From GCA-2746235 sp049609225 (GTDB lineage Bacteria > Planctomycetota > UBA1135), in assembly GCA_049609225.1 (NCBI GenBank), contig JBMYYH010000058.1, forward strand, positions 1 to 18,818: a DNA stretch of 18,818 nucleotides, given 5' to 3'. Below the pieces are notes generated by a model. It was not told the origin of the DNA. It saw only the letters and a list, made by a program, of their open reading frames with translations, and ran no database searches. The first letter of the stretch is position 1, and every line of letters begins with the position of its first letter. Positions 7,349 to 15,506 of this stretch are shown piece after piece. The position numbers were made by a program, and so were the translations under genes.

Positions 7349-9073
7349 CTATTGAATCTCGCTCACGGCGAGCGTGGTGACAGTCCAAATTTCTGGGCTG
7401 CCGACCGTTTCTTGGATGACGGCCCGTGCGTAAATCGCGGTGCCTATGAGGCCTGGGTTGTTTGGGATGGTGAGTTGGATGTTGCCTTCGCCATTGGGGT
7501 CGAGAGTGGTCGAGAAGGGCCGATTCGCAAGGCTCATCGTCAAGAGCGGGGAGGGCGCGAGGTGAAGGCGCCAGTTTTCTCCAAGGACGAGACCACCGGT
7601 GTTGTCAAAGGCTGTAGACAGAAGCAGAGTGCAGGGGCGTCCGGCACCGGAGGGGATGAGGACATCTGCTTGGAGAATGGAGCCTGGGGCGACGGTGTCG
7701 GGGATGGTAAGGGTGCATTGGCTGTAGATTAGCCCTGCAGTTGGCACGGTTGCCGTGTTTAAGTTGTCACCAAAATTTGGGAGTGGAGCGCAGTGGAAAA
7801 GTTCAGCAAATCCATCCCTGTCGATGTCCCCCAGCGGAGTGAAGAATTGGACGGCCCAGTCAGAGTTGGAAGAATCGGGGAACCAAGGTTCAAGATCGTT
7901 GGGGAATTCAACAAAATCAATAAAGGCACCAGAATCACCGTGGAACAAAGCGGTGCCATATCGGCTAGGCACTCCGGGCGTGGGCGAATCGATTTCAAAC
8001 ACCGACGCTACTAAGAAGGGGGACGACCCCGTTAGGTCGGGCAAGAAAAAGGAGAACTTATCCGGATGGCAATAGTCACCAGGAAAAAGTTGCTCCACAA
8101 CCCTCCAATTGGTTTCCCAAATAGTAGACCCATCCAATCCACTAGACATCACAAGGCGGTCATTGACGGTGCTTTGCGAGGAAATCAGGTCCCAGGAAGC
8201 GAATAAAAAATCATGCACGCCATCCCCATTCGCATCACGTCCTCCAAGGTTGCTGCCATAGGTCGCGGAATCCAGAAACTTATTTTCCCATAAAAGACCT
8301 CCGGTTAAACCATTCAAGGCAACTTGGAATCCAATGAACTGACCGGCAAATAGGTCGTATGTATAAAAAGTGGCAACAAAATCGGACGACCCGTCACCAT
8401 TAAGATCGCCACGAGGATCCAATTCAAGGTGTCTTGACGGGGCGAAGTCGTTTTGTGCGAATGGCTCGTAATGGGTCCAAGGAACTGTACGCGTTTGCCC
8501 GTCAATCATGCCCATAACGCGAACATTATTGGCCGCATAGCCTTGGAAGAAGATGTCGTCGAAACCATCATGATTGACATCCCCTGCAGGCAATAAACCA
8601 GCCCATTGAATGATTGGGCCAAAGGCTGGGTGAGCAGCCGGTGGAACAACTTCACCCAGAAAGGTGCGACTATCGACGTCAAAAAAATTAACGGTCGTTC
8701 GGTGGTCTGATTCTGCGGCCAGGATTAATCCACCCGGCGCTATCAAAAAACAGGACTCCGGTTCCTTCCAGTTGCCACTTGGAGTAAAGCTCGAACCGAC
8801 AATGTCGTAATCGTAGGTGGAGAAGTTAGATGACCCCATTCCCATGAAGAAATCTGTTGAGTTCCTTGTCCATGGTCCCTGGATAGATTCTCTTTCAGAG
8901 CCATAAGAAACAAGGTAACTCATAAGCCCATTTCCAGATAAATCTCCCAAACCGTACCCCTGGAGAAACGCTCTATCAACCCCGGTAGGTGCCGTGGGCA
9001 TGAGTAGATCTTGAAGCACCCAGTCTTGGGCGCTCACCTGTGGAGAAACGGCAAGGGCGAGAACGGCTAACAT
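7349..9073 (-). CDS. Secreted FG-GAP/VCBS-repeat protein (574 aa)
   Basis: The start ATG at 9073 gives a short Sec signal, MLAVLALAVSPQVSAQ; the frame is closed by a stop 16-18 bases upstream, so no longer ATG start exists. At least five Asp/Asn/Gly loops of FG-GAP or VCBS (integrin-type beta-propeller) character are seen: GDLSGNG (43-49), GDVNHDGFDD (164-173), GDLNGDGSSD (222-231), DANGDGVHD (280-288) and GDIDRDGFAE (415-424). These D-x-N-x-D-G loops are known to bind calcium. The region from about 452 to the end is a Thr/Leu/Pro-rich beta-sandwich-like tail. It starts 2 bp after the beta-helix gene ends and is surely co-transcribed with it. Codon and base composition are poorer in GC than in the flanking genes. 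Likely a surface or matrix protein; partner or ligand unknown. Confidence 0.88.
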   Translation of the reverse strand: MLAVLALAVSPQVSAQDWVLQDLLMPTAPTGVDRAFLQGYGLGDLSGNGLMSYLVSYGSERESIQGPWTRNSTDFFMGMGSSNFSTYDYDIVGSSFTPSGNWKEPESCFLIAPGGLILAAESDHRTTVNFFDVDSRTFLGEVVPPAAHPAFGPIIQWAGLLPAGDVNHDGFDDIFFQGYAANNVRVMGMIDGQTRTVPWTHYEPFAQNDFAPSRHLELDPRGDLNGDGSSDFVATFYTYDLFAGQFIGFQVALNGLTGGLLWENKFLDSATYGSNLGGRDANGDGVHDFLFASWDLISSQSTVNDRLVMSSGLDGSTIWETNWRVVEQLFPGDYCHPDKFSFFLPDLTGSSPFLVASVFEIDSPTPGVPSRYGTALFHGDSGAFIDFVEFPNDLEPWFPDSSNSDWAVQFFTPLGDIDRDGFAELFHCAPLPNFGDNLNTATVPTAGLIYSQCTLTIPDTVAPGSILQADVLIPSGAGRPCTLLLSTAFDNTGGLVLGENWRLHLAPSPLLTMSLANRPFSTTLDPNGEGNIQLTIPNNPGLIGTAIYARAVIQETVGSPEIWTVTTLAVSEIQ

Positions 9074-9075
9074 GA

Positions 9076-11424
9076 TTATTGAACGTGGTCAGCTCCCTTA
9101 TCTCTCAGGAAGAGTGTGCCTGGCCGAGTATCTAGTTGAAAGTCTTGGGCAGTTTCTTCCTCGAAGATTGAGATGAACCCTAGCGTGTTCGTGAAGCTGA
9201 GGAAATTCGGTCCCGCAGGATTGAGGAACCAATGGTCCGGGAGGGAACCCCCTCCGACGTATGGGGGACTATCTGTCGTAGACGCTCCAAAAATGGAACC
9301 GATAGGGATGATTCCCTGCACGGCCCGAATTCCACCTGTTCCGATGAAATTATCTGCGAGCAACCCATTATCGAGGTCAGGCATCATCAATGGGAATGCC
9401 ACAGGTCCGAAATCGGTGCTACCTGTACCGCTCCGGTCGAAGATGGTGGATAAAAATTTTGTACCGAAAAAGTCACTACCTAAAAGGCCGGAGGAGTCAA
9501 GAGCCTCTTCGTACTCAAAAGTGCCGCCAGAGACCCCCAGAGTATCAAGGTCATCTATTTCCACCGAATAATCATGGCTTGGGTCGCCATTGCCAACAAG
9601 TGTGCAATGCACCAAAGGAACAAACATCGAAGGCATGTCCAGTGTGGCAAGTGATGGGTGCGGATCTAAGTCTCCGACAAATCCACCGCCTGGGTTATCC
9701 CAAATATAGGAATTCACAATTCGATTGCTGACAGAATGGAGTGGCTGTGTGTTGCCACTAACAGCAGCATGAATGCCAATGCCCGAGTTCTGGTAAATTT
9801 GGCATGCATTGATGTGGCCTTGACCAATGGGAATTATTCCGAACATTGGCTCATCCCCTTCCACGGCGAGGGAGAGACCATCGGGCAAGTGTGCGGCATC
9901 AAAGGAGTTCCAAGACCCGCCAACAATAGCGCCCTGGTCTGTCCCGACGATAATGTCCCCAGGGAGACGAGCGAAATTCCGCAACTCAATCCCGTTGCTT
10001 GAGTTTGAATAAAATTGACACCTGTCAAGCCCGACGAAGCTGCCAGTGTCATAATCCATGGCTCCGAGGGTGGACCCTTGGGAGTAGGCAAAGAGCCCGT
10101 GGCCGAGGTTTCTGCGACTTTCAAACTTGAAACCTTCAATGCCAATGTACGACTCATAGGATTCCAGGTATACCCCGCTGTGGCGGTATTCTTTGCCGCC
10201 AGCATCAGGCCCGGTAAAGCCGGTGTCTGTCACGACTGTGCCTCCATTGATGTTCAGGAGGCCGCGCGTGAAATAGCGAGTGAGGCCATGAACGCCACCT
10301 TCGCGAAAATCGTCGATGGTGCAACCGCTTATTGTGACATCCCAGCCAGCATAATAATCGAATACTGACTTGCTGGTTGGGCCCTGAGAGGAGCAATGGA
10401 CACCATAATCCCATCCTCGACCGGTATCACCCGCACCCAATGCATGCCCGTCTAGGAGACAACCATTTAGTGAGAGAGTAACGAAGGGGAAAGGAGCTTC
10501 GCCGGCACCTGCAACTCCCGAATGCTCTCCATTACCCGCGAACGAACTGACCTCAATCAAACGAGTGTTGACATCTCCGCCGAGACGACTATTTATTTCA
10601 AAATAGGACCCTCCAAGACCAAGCGAAGCCGGTGGAGCCATGCTCCCCCCCATGGAATCAAACGCCCCCGAGGGGCCAATAACCGATAAAGAGTTGATGA
10701 TTGCATTTACGGTTGCATTCGTCGGGGCAACTTCCGCGATTGATCCCGCCTGACACCTGATGCCAACGACTTGGGAACTAAATGAAGGACTTGGATTAGC
10801 CAGGAGCGCTGGAGAGGCATAATCTGAGATGTTGGAATTTCTGATGGTTGTATTCAAGACGGTGTCTTCTTCTGAGGCAACTGCCGAGACCCCGAGACCG
10901 TTCGAATCAAAGAACATATCAACAACAAGTACGTTTCGGTCTTCTCCGCCATCAGCATCAAGGCGCAATGCAGTCGCGCCACCGCCGAGGACGAGGCCTT
11001 CAATCCTTGTAGTGGAAGGGGAAAGGTCCGCCCCCAAATTGCTTATTGCAATAAGGGCGGAAGGTGTCATCCCCTCTGGGACGACGATTACTCGGGGAGA
11101 GCCTGGAGCTGGCATTATGGTGACACCATCTCTTAAGGTAATTGGAAAAACCTCAGCTGTCTGACCAGCGCCACTGAAGAAGGGGACATTGCTGTAAGCG
11201 ACTTCCAATCCAGTGCCCCCGGGGCCGTTGTCAACCATTCCCCAAATCAGAATGGTGTCACCATCCATGGCCAAGCTGGCTGCGGCCGAAATGCTAGAAA
11301 CTATTGTTGTGCCGGGAGGTGGGGTAGGCGCAACGCCTTGCCCATCGACGAGATAAGTAGTTCCAAGAGCCAGGAGTGGGGGGGGGCAGAAACCTAGCAA
11401 GAGAATAGTAAGAAAAGTTCTCAT
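9076..11424 (-). CDS. Very large secreted right-handed beta-helix-like protein (782 aa)
   Basis: The N-terminus MRTFLTILLLGFCPPPLLALG is a signal peptide. The mature protein begins TTYLVDGQG and soon has SLAMDGDTILIWG (50-62), the pattern that opens many planctomycete parallel beta-helix proteins (PbH1 / DUF1565-like). Long runs follow of alternating small, hydrophobic and Asn/Gly/Asp residues, with recurring turns such as NCQIYQNSGIGIHA, DRCQFYSNSSNGIELRN and NNTT-like Asn ladders, as expected for pectate-lyase-type coils. I see no clear catalytic triad, so it may be a polysaccharide lyase-like enzyme or purely structural or adhesive. It is the first gene of a two-gene unit; the FG-GAP gene follows after 2 bp. 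The GC content is clearly lower than in neighbours: 28 of 60 bases are G or C in 10561-10620. Family assignment rests on pattern, not on alignment. Confidence 0.82.
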   Translation of the reverse strand: MRTFLTILLLGFCPPPLLALGTTYLVDGQGVAPTPPPGTTIVSSISAAASLAMDGDTILIWGMVDNGPGGTGLEVAYSNVPFFSGAGQTAEVFPITLRDGVTIMPAPGSPRVIVVPEGMTPSALIAISNLGADLSPSTTRIEGLVLGGGATALRLDADGGEDRNVLVVDMFFDSNGLGVSAVASEEDTVLNTTIRNSNISDYASPALLANPSPSFSSQVVGIRCQAGSIAEVAPTNATVNAIINSLSVIGPSGAFDSMGGSMAPPASLGLGGSYFEINSRLGGDVNTRLIEVSSFAGNGEHSGVAGAGEAPFPFVTLSLNGCLLDGHALGAGDTGRGWDYGVHCSSQGPTSKSVFDYYAGWDVTISGCTIDDFREGGVHGLTRYFTRGLLNINGGTVVTDTGFTGPDAGGKEYRHSGVYLESYESYIGIEGFKFESRRNLGHGLFAYSQGSTLGAMDYDTGSFVGLDRCQFYSNSSNGIELRNFARLPGDIIVGTDQGAIVGGSWNSFDAAHLPDGLSLAVEGDEPMFGIIPIGQGHINACQIYQNSGIGIHAAVSGNTQPLHSVSNRIVNSYIWDNPGGGFVGDLDPHPSLATLDMPSMFVPLVHCTLVGNGDPSHDYSVEIDDLDTLGVSGGTFEYEEALDSSGLLGSDFFGTKFLSTIFDRSGTGSTDFGPVAFPLMMPDLDNGLLADNFIGTGGIRAVQGIIPIGSIFGASTTDSPPYVGGGSLPDHWFLNPAGPNFLSFTNTLGFISIFEEETAQDFQLDTRPGTLFLRDKGADHVQ

Positions 11425-11431
11425 GCATCGA

Positions 11432-11458
11432 ACTATACCCGAGAAAATGGGGACTCAA
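11432..11458 (-). promoter_or_regulatory. Candidate promoter for the beta-helix/FG-GAP unit
   Basis: On the minus strand TTGAGT (11453-11458) and TATAGT (11432-11437) are separated by 15 bp and preceded by a very AT-rich stretch near 11457-11472 that could act as an UP element. The -10-like box ends only 7 bases before the ATG at 11424, which would give a leaderless or nearly leaderless mRNA; no Shine-Dalgarno sequence is visible there. The 15-bp spacer is short for a sigma-70 promoter, so confidence is low. The rest of the 216-bp gap 11425-11640 holds no gene that I can support. Confidence 0.3.
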
Positions 11459-11567
11459 ATTTAAAAATTTTTGGGTTTCAGAAGTTCTCGGTGGCTCATC
11501 CCTTCGTTGTCGTGCTCGGCCCCCGCAGTGGATTAAGATGGTAGTGAGGACTTGGTATGGTCAATTC

Positions 11568-11579
11568 AGGGCGTCCCCT
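11568..11579 (+). repeat. 12-bp direct repeat, right copy
   Basis: Identical to 7265-7276 (AGGGCGTCCCCT) and in the same orientation. It lies in the non-coding gap between the beta-helix gene start and the end of the BaiN-type gene, about 140 bp upstream of the beta-helix start codon. The flanking bases differ between the copies. No transposase, integrase or tRNA is nearby. Confidence 0.4.
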
Positions 11580-11640
11580 CGCCATCCCAGCCTTACATAG
11601 AATTAGGCCGCTAAGATTGCGCACCCGCCTGCACCACACC

Positions 11641-12879
11641 CTAAGCTTCTTGCGCGGCCTTCACCGCAGCACTCGCACTTTCCCCAGCCAAACGGCCGGT
11701 GATCCAAGCCCATTGGAAGTTGAAGCCGCCGATACGTCCGAAGACATCCAGGATTTCACCGCAGAGGAATAGGCCTGGGGTGCGTCGGCTCTCGAGGGTG
11801 GAGGGGTTCAACTCTTCCAAAGGAATGCCGCCTCCAGTAACTTCCGCTACCCGGAAGCCGCGGTTGCCACTTACAGGGAGTTGGAAATCACAAAGTTGCT
11901 GAAGCAAGCTTTCCAAGGTGCCGCGATCGAGGTTGCCGCAACGCATTTCTCCGCGCAGATTCGCTTTGTCGAGCAGCACGCGGACCAGGCGCTTGGGCAA
12001 TTGCTCATCCATCGCCTTGGTCAAACTCTGCCGCACCCGCGCCTTGAAGTAGTCGGTCCATTCTTCCCGCGTGTAACCTTCCCACGCGATGAGGATGTCG
12101 GCCTTGTCGCGGACGACATGGTGACTGCAGTCGAGAATCGCAGGGCCACTAAAGCCTTGGTGCGTGAACAACAGCTCGCGTTCACGTTGTTCGACGACCT
12201 TGCCGTTGACCACGGCGCGCCAACCTACTGGCAGACTGAGTCCGGAAAGATCCGCTAAGTCTTTGTCGGGGCCGGTGAGAGGGACCAAGGCCGGGTAGGT
12301 TGGCAGAATCTTGTGGCCCAAGGATTTGGCGATGCGATATCCATGGCCATCGCTGCCGGTTTGCGGCACCGATTGCCCACCCGTAGCGAGGATCACGCGG
12401 CCGGCTTCGAGGGTGCTGCCATCTTTTGCAGTAATGAGAAAGGAATCATCCGCGGCTTTCTCAATCGCTTCCACGCGAAACGGAGCTTGCAGTTGCACGC
12501 CGGCTTCTTCGCAGGCTGCGAGCAGTTTGTCGCGCACCACCGCCGCCTTCTGCACCTCGGGAAACAACTTGCCGGTGTCTTCCTCTTCTTCCAGTGGCAG
12601 ATCGAGCTCCCAAGTGAAGAAGTCTTGCAAAGCTTGAAGGCGCCAAGTGCGGAACAAGCGCTTCAAGACATTGCGCGAGCCGCTGGTGTAGAAATCATCC
12701 AGCTCCGAAACCGAAGGCAGAATGTTGCAGCGTCCGCCGCCGCTGATGAGGATCTTGCGGCCAACCTTTTCGGTGCCTTCGAGGAGCACCACCGATGCTC
12801 CCGCACGTGCAGCCCAAAGCGCGGCCATCAGACCGGCAGCGCCGGCGCCGATCACGGCGACCTGGAAACGAGCGCTCAT
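11641..12879 (-). CDS. BaiN/HI0933-family FAD-dependent oxidoreductase (412 aa)
   Basis: A two-dinucleotide-fold flavoprotein of the YhiN/HI0933/BaiN family. I chose the ATG at 12879: it starts MSARFQVAVI and leads at once into the FAD-binding GAGAAG at 11-16 with the acidic ribose-binding Glu34. A longer in-frame start would add 16 very basic residues that overlap the upstream gene. The family signature GRKILISGGGRCN is at 40-52. Further family segments are ILATGGQSVPQTGSDGHGY, EVTGGGIPLEEL and, near the end, LFLCGEILDVFGRIGGFNFQ. Length fits the family. The biochemical role of most members is unsettled; BaiN of a gut clostridium is linked to bile-acid dehydroxylation, which need not apply here. 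No signal peptide, so cytoplasmic. It begins 4 bp after the end of a ferritin-like gene, which suggests a shared redox role. Confidence 0.93.
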   Translation of the reverse strand: MSARFQVAVIGAGAAGLMAALWAARAGASVVLLEGTEKVGRKILISGGGRCNILPSVSELDDFYTSGSRNVLKRLFRTWRLQALQDFFTWELDLPLEEEEDTGKLFPEVQKAAVVRDKLLAACEEAGVQLQAPFRVEAIEKAADDSFLITAKDGSTLEAGRVILATGGQSVPQTGSDGHGYRIAKSLGHKILPTYPALVPLTGPDKDLADLSGLSLPVGWRAVVNGKVVEQRERELLFTHQGFSGPAILDCSHHVVRDKADILIAWEGYTREEWTDYFKARVRQSLTKAMDEQLPKRLVRVLLDKANLRGEMRCGNLDRGTLESLLQQLCDFQLPVSGNRGFRVAEVTGGGIPLEELNPSTLESRRTPGLFLCGEILDVFGRIGGFNFQWAWITGRLAGESASAAVKAAQEA

Positions 12880-12883
12880 GAAT

Positions 12884-13567
12884 CTAAGCCTGCGCTGGGA
12901 CCTTCGCAGCCGCCGCACCTTCGGCAATCACGGCAACCCAGCAATCAAAGCAGGCACTTTCGGCATCGAGGGCTGCATGGATGAGGCTCTCCCATGCGGA
13001 ACCAAACATTTCCTGCGTGCGCTCGGCCATCTCAGCGAGATGCTTCAGCTCATCCTTCACGATCGAGCGCACCGAAAAAGGCGCACCCACCGACTGCAGA
13101 GTTTCTTCATACAGCGGATAGAAAGCCTCGGCGCGGATCTCAATGATCAAGCTCGACAACAGATAGTTCGCTTCACTGCGTTGCGGCTCTTCGAGGTTGT
13201 GCTTCTCCAGCAGTTCCTCGCAAGCGCGGTCGACGCCCTGCAAATAATCCTCAGCGCCATCTCCGGCCAGCGTATCGGCTTCCGAAAAAGTGCGGATGCC
13301 TTCTTCGGATCCACCCATCAGCTTGACCGCAGCCTTCTTTAAGCGCAGAGCGTGCCCGGCTTCCTCGACGATGTGCTGCACACCATCCAGGTCAAGCATG
13401 TCGACATGACGCGCCTTCAGCATTTTGCGCACGCCGACGTATTCCATCCGCGCCAAGGTGTTGACCATGCGCGCATGCAGAAATGGCTCGGCGACGATCC
13501 CGGGGAGGGCGTCGGCGAGGCGTTGCATGCAGGGTTGGGCCTGGATCCGGGCAGCGAAGCGTTCCAT
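12884..13567 (-). CDS. Ferritin-like putative diiron protein (227 aa)
   Basis: An all-helical, unnamed protein. The start at 13567 (MERFAARIQ) is chosen because longer in-frame starts run through the divergent TMEM175 gene and give a low-complexity Arg-rich tail. The spacing of acidic and His residues matches a ferritin-like four-helix bundle with a dinuclear metal site: Glu42 in ARMEYVG, E69-x-x-H72 in VEEAGHA, Glu143 or Glu147 in LIIEIRAEAF, and E173-x-x-H176 in KDELKHL. This E, ExxH, E, ExxH order is what rubrerythrin- and ferritin-like families show. An additional C-x-x-C (Cys206, Cys209) lies near the C-terminus. No rubredoxin domain or signal peptide is present. It is the first gene of a unit with the BaiN-type flavoprotein. 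Role in iron, oxygen or peroxide chemistry is inference from residue pattern alone. Confidence 0.75.
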   Translation of the reverse strand: MERFAARIQAQPCMQRLADALPGIVAEPFLHARMVNTLARMEYVGVRKMLKARHVDMLDLDGVQHIVEEAGHALRLKKAAVKLMGGSEEGIRTFSEADTLAGDGAEDYLQGVDRACEELLEKHNLEEPQRSEANYLLSSLIIEIRAEAFYPLYEETLQSVGAPFSVRSIVKDELKHLAEMAERTQEMFGSAWESLIHAALDAESACFDCWVAVIAEGAAAAKVPAQA

Positions 13568-13601
13568 CTCGGGCCTATTGTACCTGCTAGTCTGGCACAC
13601 G

Positions 13602-14378
13602 ATGATCCGCGAGCACCTCTTCCACAAGCGCGCTCCCGCCGACCCCCTGTTCCGTTGGCGTGGAGGCGAGGTCTCACGCCTCGAGGCCTTCAGCGACGCC
13701 GTCTTCGCCGTCACCCTGACCCTGCTGGTCGTCTCCGGCACGCCACCGAAGACTTTCGATGACCTGTGGCTGACCTTCCGCGACCTGCCGGTCTTCTTGG
13801 TCAGCTTCGCGATGCTGATGATGGCCTGGTACTACCACTACCAGTATTTCCGCCGGTACGGACTGGAGGATTTCACCACCAATCTGCTGAACACGGGATT
13901 TTTGTTCGTGGTAGTGTTCTTCGCCTATCCGCTGAAATTCCTGGCGACCTTCCTCTGGTATCTCATCGTCGACTACGACGCGATGAGGATGATGTTCCAA
14001 TCCGCCACGAGTGTGAATCCTCAGTTCACGGCTTTAGAGGAACGTTCCCTGATGATGTACCTCTATGCAGGCGGCATCATCGGTGTGTTTGGGCTGCTCG
14101 CTCTGATGGTCGGGCGCGCGTTGTCGCAGAAGGAAGTGCTGGAACTGGACAAGCTCGAGATCTATCTCACCCGGACTTCCCTGATCCACCACCTCATCAC
14201 CGTCGGCGTGGCAGTGGGATCGATCGTGATCCTGATGACGGGCGCCGAACCAGGCATCGCCGGCATCTTCTACTTCCTACTCGGTCCGCTGCATGGCGTG
14301 ACGGGTTGGAAACGCGGCGTGCATGCCGACAAGATTCATAAACAACTCGTCGCGGAAGCCAAGGCCGCAGCAGCATGA
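13602..14378 (+). CDS. TMEM175-family (DUF1211-type) integral membrane protein (258 aa)
   Basis: The segment RLEAFSDAVFAVTLTLLVV (26-44) is the hallmark first helix of the TMEM175 family, with the conserved Arg26 and FSD at 30-32. Bacterial members of this family are potassium-permeable channels. Hydrophobic stretches suggest six membrane helices, roughly 28-46, 62-80, 97-121, 150-171, 194-213 and 218-232; the third carries FLFVVVFFAYPLKFLATFLW. The ATG at 13602 is chosen because the frame upstream is antisense to the ferritin-like gene, which begins 34 bp away on the other strand. The stop overlaps the next ATG as ATGA, so translation with the serine hydrolase is coupled. Channel function is from family knowledge; nothing in the sequence fixes ion selectivity. 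Confidence 0.85.
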   Translation: MIREHLFHKRAPADPLFRWRGGEVSRLEAFSDAVFAVTLTLLVVSGTPPKTFDDLWLTFRDLPVFLVSFAMLMMAWYYHYQYFRRYGLEDFTTNLLNTGFLFVVVFFAYPLKFLATFLWYLIVDYDAMRMMFQSATSVNPQFTALEERSLMMYLYAGGIIGVFGLLALMVGRALSQKEVLELDKLEIYLTRTSLIHHLITVGVAVGSIVILMTGAEPGIAGIFYFLLGPLHGVTGWKRGVHADKIHKQLVAEAKAAAA

Positions 14379-15478
14379 ACCTCTTCCTTCCACTGCTCCT
14401 CACCTGCTTGCAGCAGGATGTTTCCGCGACCTTGAAGCCGATCCGCGAGGCGGCGGAGATCCATGCGATGGGGGCCGTCGTGGTCACGGAAGAAGGGGTG
14501 GTGGCCACTGGTTTTGATGGCACCCATGGCGCTGGCCGCGAGATCGCGGTCGATGCGAACAGCCTTTTCCACCTGGGCTCCTGCACCAAGGCCATGACCG
14601 CCACTCTTGCCGCGACCTTCATCGAAGAAGGCAAGCTCTCCTGGGATTCCACCCTGGTCGACGTCTTCCCGGAGTTGGAGGAAGGCATGCATGCCGATTG
14701 GAAGAAGGCGACCTTGAGTCAGATGTTGTCGCATACGGCCGGTGCGCCGCCAGATCTTTCGAAGTTCAAGATGCTGCGTCTGCGGGTGCATCTTGGAGAT
14801 GGGCCGATTCGCGAGCGTCGCTTGGATGCGGTGAAAACTTTGAGTGAGGCGGCGCCGTTGCATGCGCCGGGGAGTACCTACCTCTATTCCAACTGGGGTT
14901 TCGTCATGGCCGGCGCGATGATGGAACGCGCCGGAGATGCGACTTGGGAAACTTTGATGCGGGAGCGCCTGTTCGAGCCGCTTGGCATGAGCAGTGCGGG
15001 ATTTGGCGCGCCGAATCAGGAAGATGGCCCGCAGCATCCCTTCGGACATAACGTCAAAGGGGAAGCGCGGGAAGGTCTGGATAATTCCGCGGCGATGGGG
15101 CCGGCCGGTACGGCGCACGCCACCATGGAGGACTGGGGAAAGTTCGTGCAGTTGCACCTGCAGGGTGCGCAAGGCACAGAGGGTTTGCTGTTGAAGCCTG
15201 AGACTTTCGCGCAATTACATGCGGCGCGTCCGGGAACGAATAAGGCCTATGGCGCTGGTTGGTCGCTCGGAACGCGTGCATGGTCGAAGGGGCCATTGCT
15301 CACGCATAGTGGTAGTAACACTTGGTGGTTCTGCACGACTTGGGTGGCGCCGGCGGAGGGATTCGCGGTGTTGGTCGGCAGTAACCGCGGTGGTGATGCG
15401 GCGGCACGCGCAGTGGATTCGGCTTGTTGGGCGTTGATCCAGATGCAGTTGAAGCGTGCGAAGGAGGAAGACGAGTAG
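14375..15478 (+). CDS. Class C beta-lactamase-like serine hydrolase (367 aa)
   Basis: A member of the serine beta-lactamase / penicillin-binding-protein-like fold (PF00144). Nucleophile motif SCTK at 69-72 (Ser69, Lys72), second motif YSN at 171-173, and the third motif is HSG at 311-313 where penicillin-binding enzymes have KTG. HSG or HTG is common in the esterase and D-aminopeptidase-like members, so esterase or peptidase activity is more likely than beta-lactam hydrolysis. The start MNLFLPLLLTCLQQ is a short hydrophobic leader; Cys11 could be a lipidation site but the lipobox is poor (Thr at -1). Start and upstream stop overlap as ATGA. Length is usual for the family. Exported location is inferred. 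Substrate unknown. Confidence 0.9.
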   Translation: MNLFLPLLLTCLQQDVSATLKPIREAAEIHAMGAVVVTEEGVVATGFDGTHGAGREIAVDANSLFHLGSCTKAMTATLAATFIEEGKLSWDSTLVDVFPELEEGMHADWKKATLSQMLSHTAGAPPDLSKFKMLRLRVHLGDGPIRERRLDAVKTLSEAAPLHAPGSTYLYSNWGFVMAGAMMERAGDATWETLMRERLFEPLGMSSAGFGAPNQEDGPQHPFGHNVKGEAREGLDNSAAMGPAGTAHATMEDWGKFVQLHLQGAQGTEGLLLKPETFAQLHAARPGTNKAYGAGWSLGTRAWSKGPLLTHSGSNTWWFCTTWVAPAEGFAVLVGSNRGGDAAARAVDSACWALIQMQLKRAKEEDE

Positions 15479-15506
15479 GCCGATTGAGGTTTGCTAGGAT
15501 GTCCGC

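Noticed and set aside
11557..11772. Small plus-strand open frame in the gap next to the BaiN-type gene
   Set aside because: More than half of it is antisense to the C-terminus of the flavoprotein and it shows no ribosome-binding site or motif.
12313..12984. Plus-strand frame of 223 codons opposite the BaiN-type gene
   Set aside because: It is antisense to the conserved flavoprotein signature region, with no motif of its own.
13568..13741. Longer N-terminus for the ferritin-like protein
   Set aside because: The extra 58 residues are Arg/Ser-rich, antisense to the TMEM175 first helix, and have no family support.
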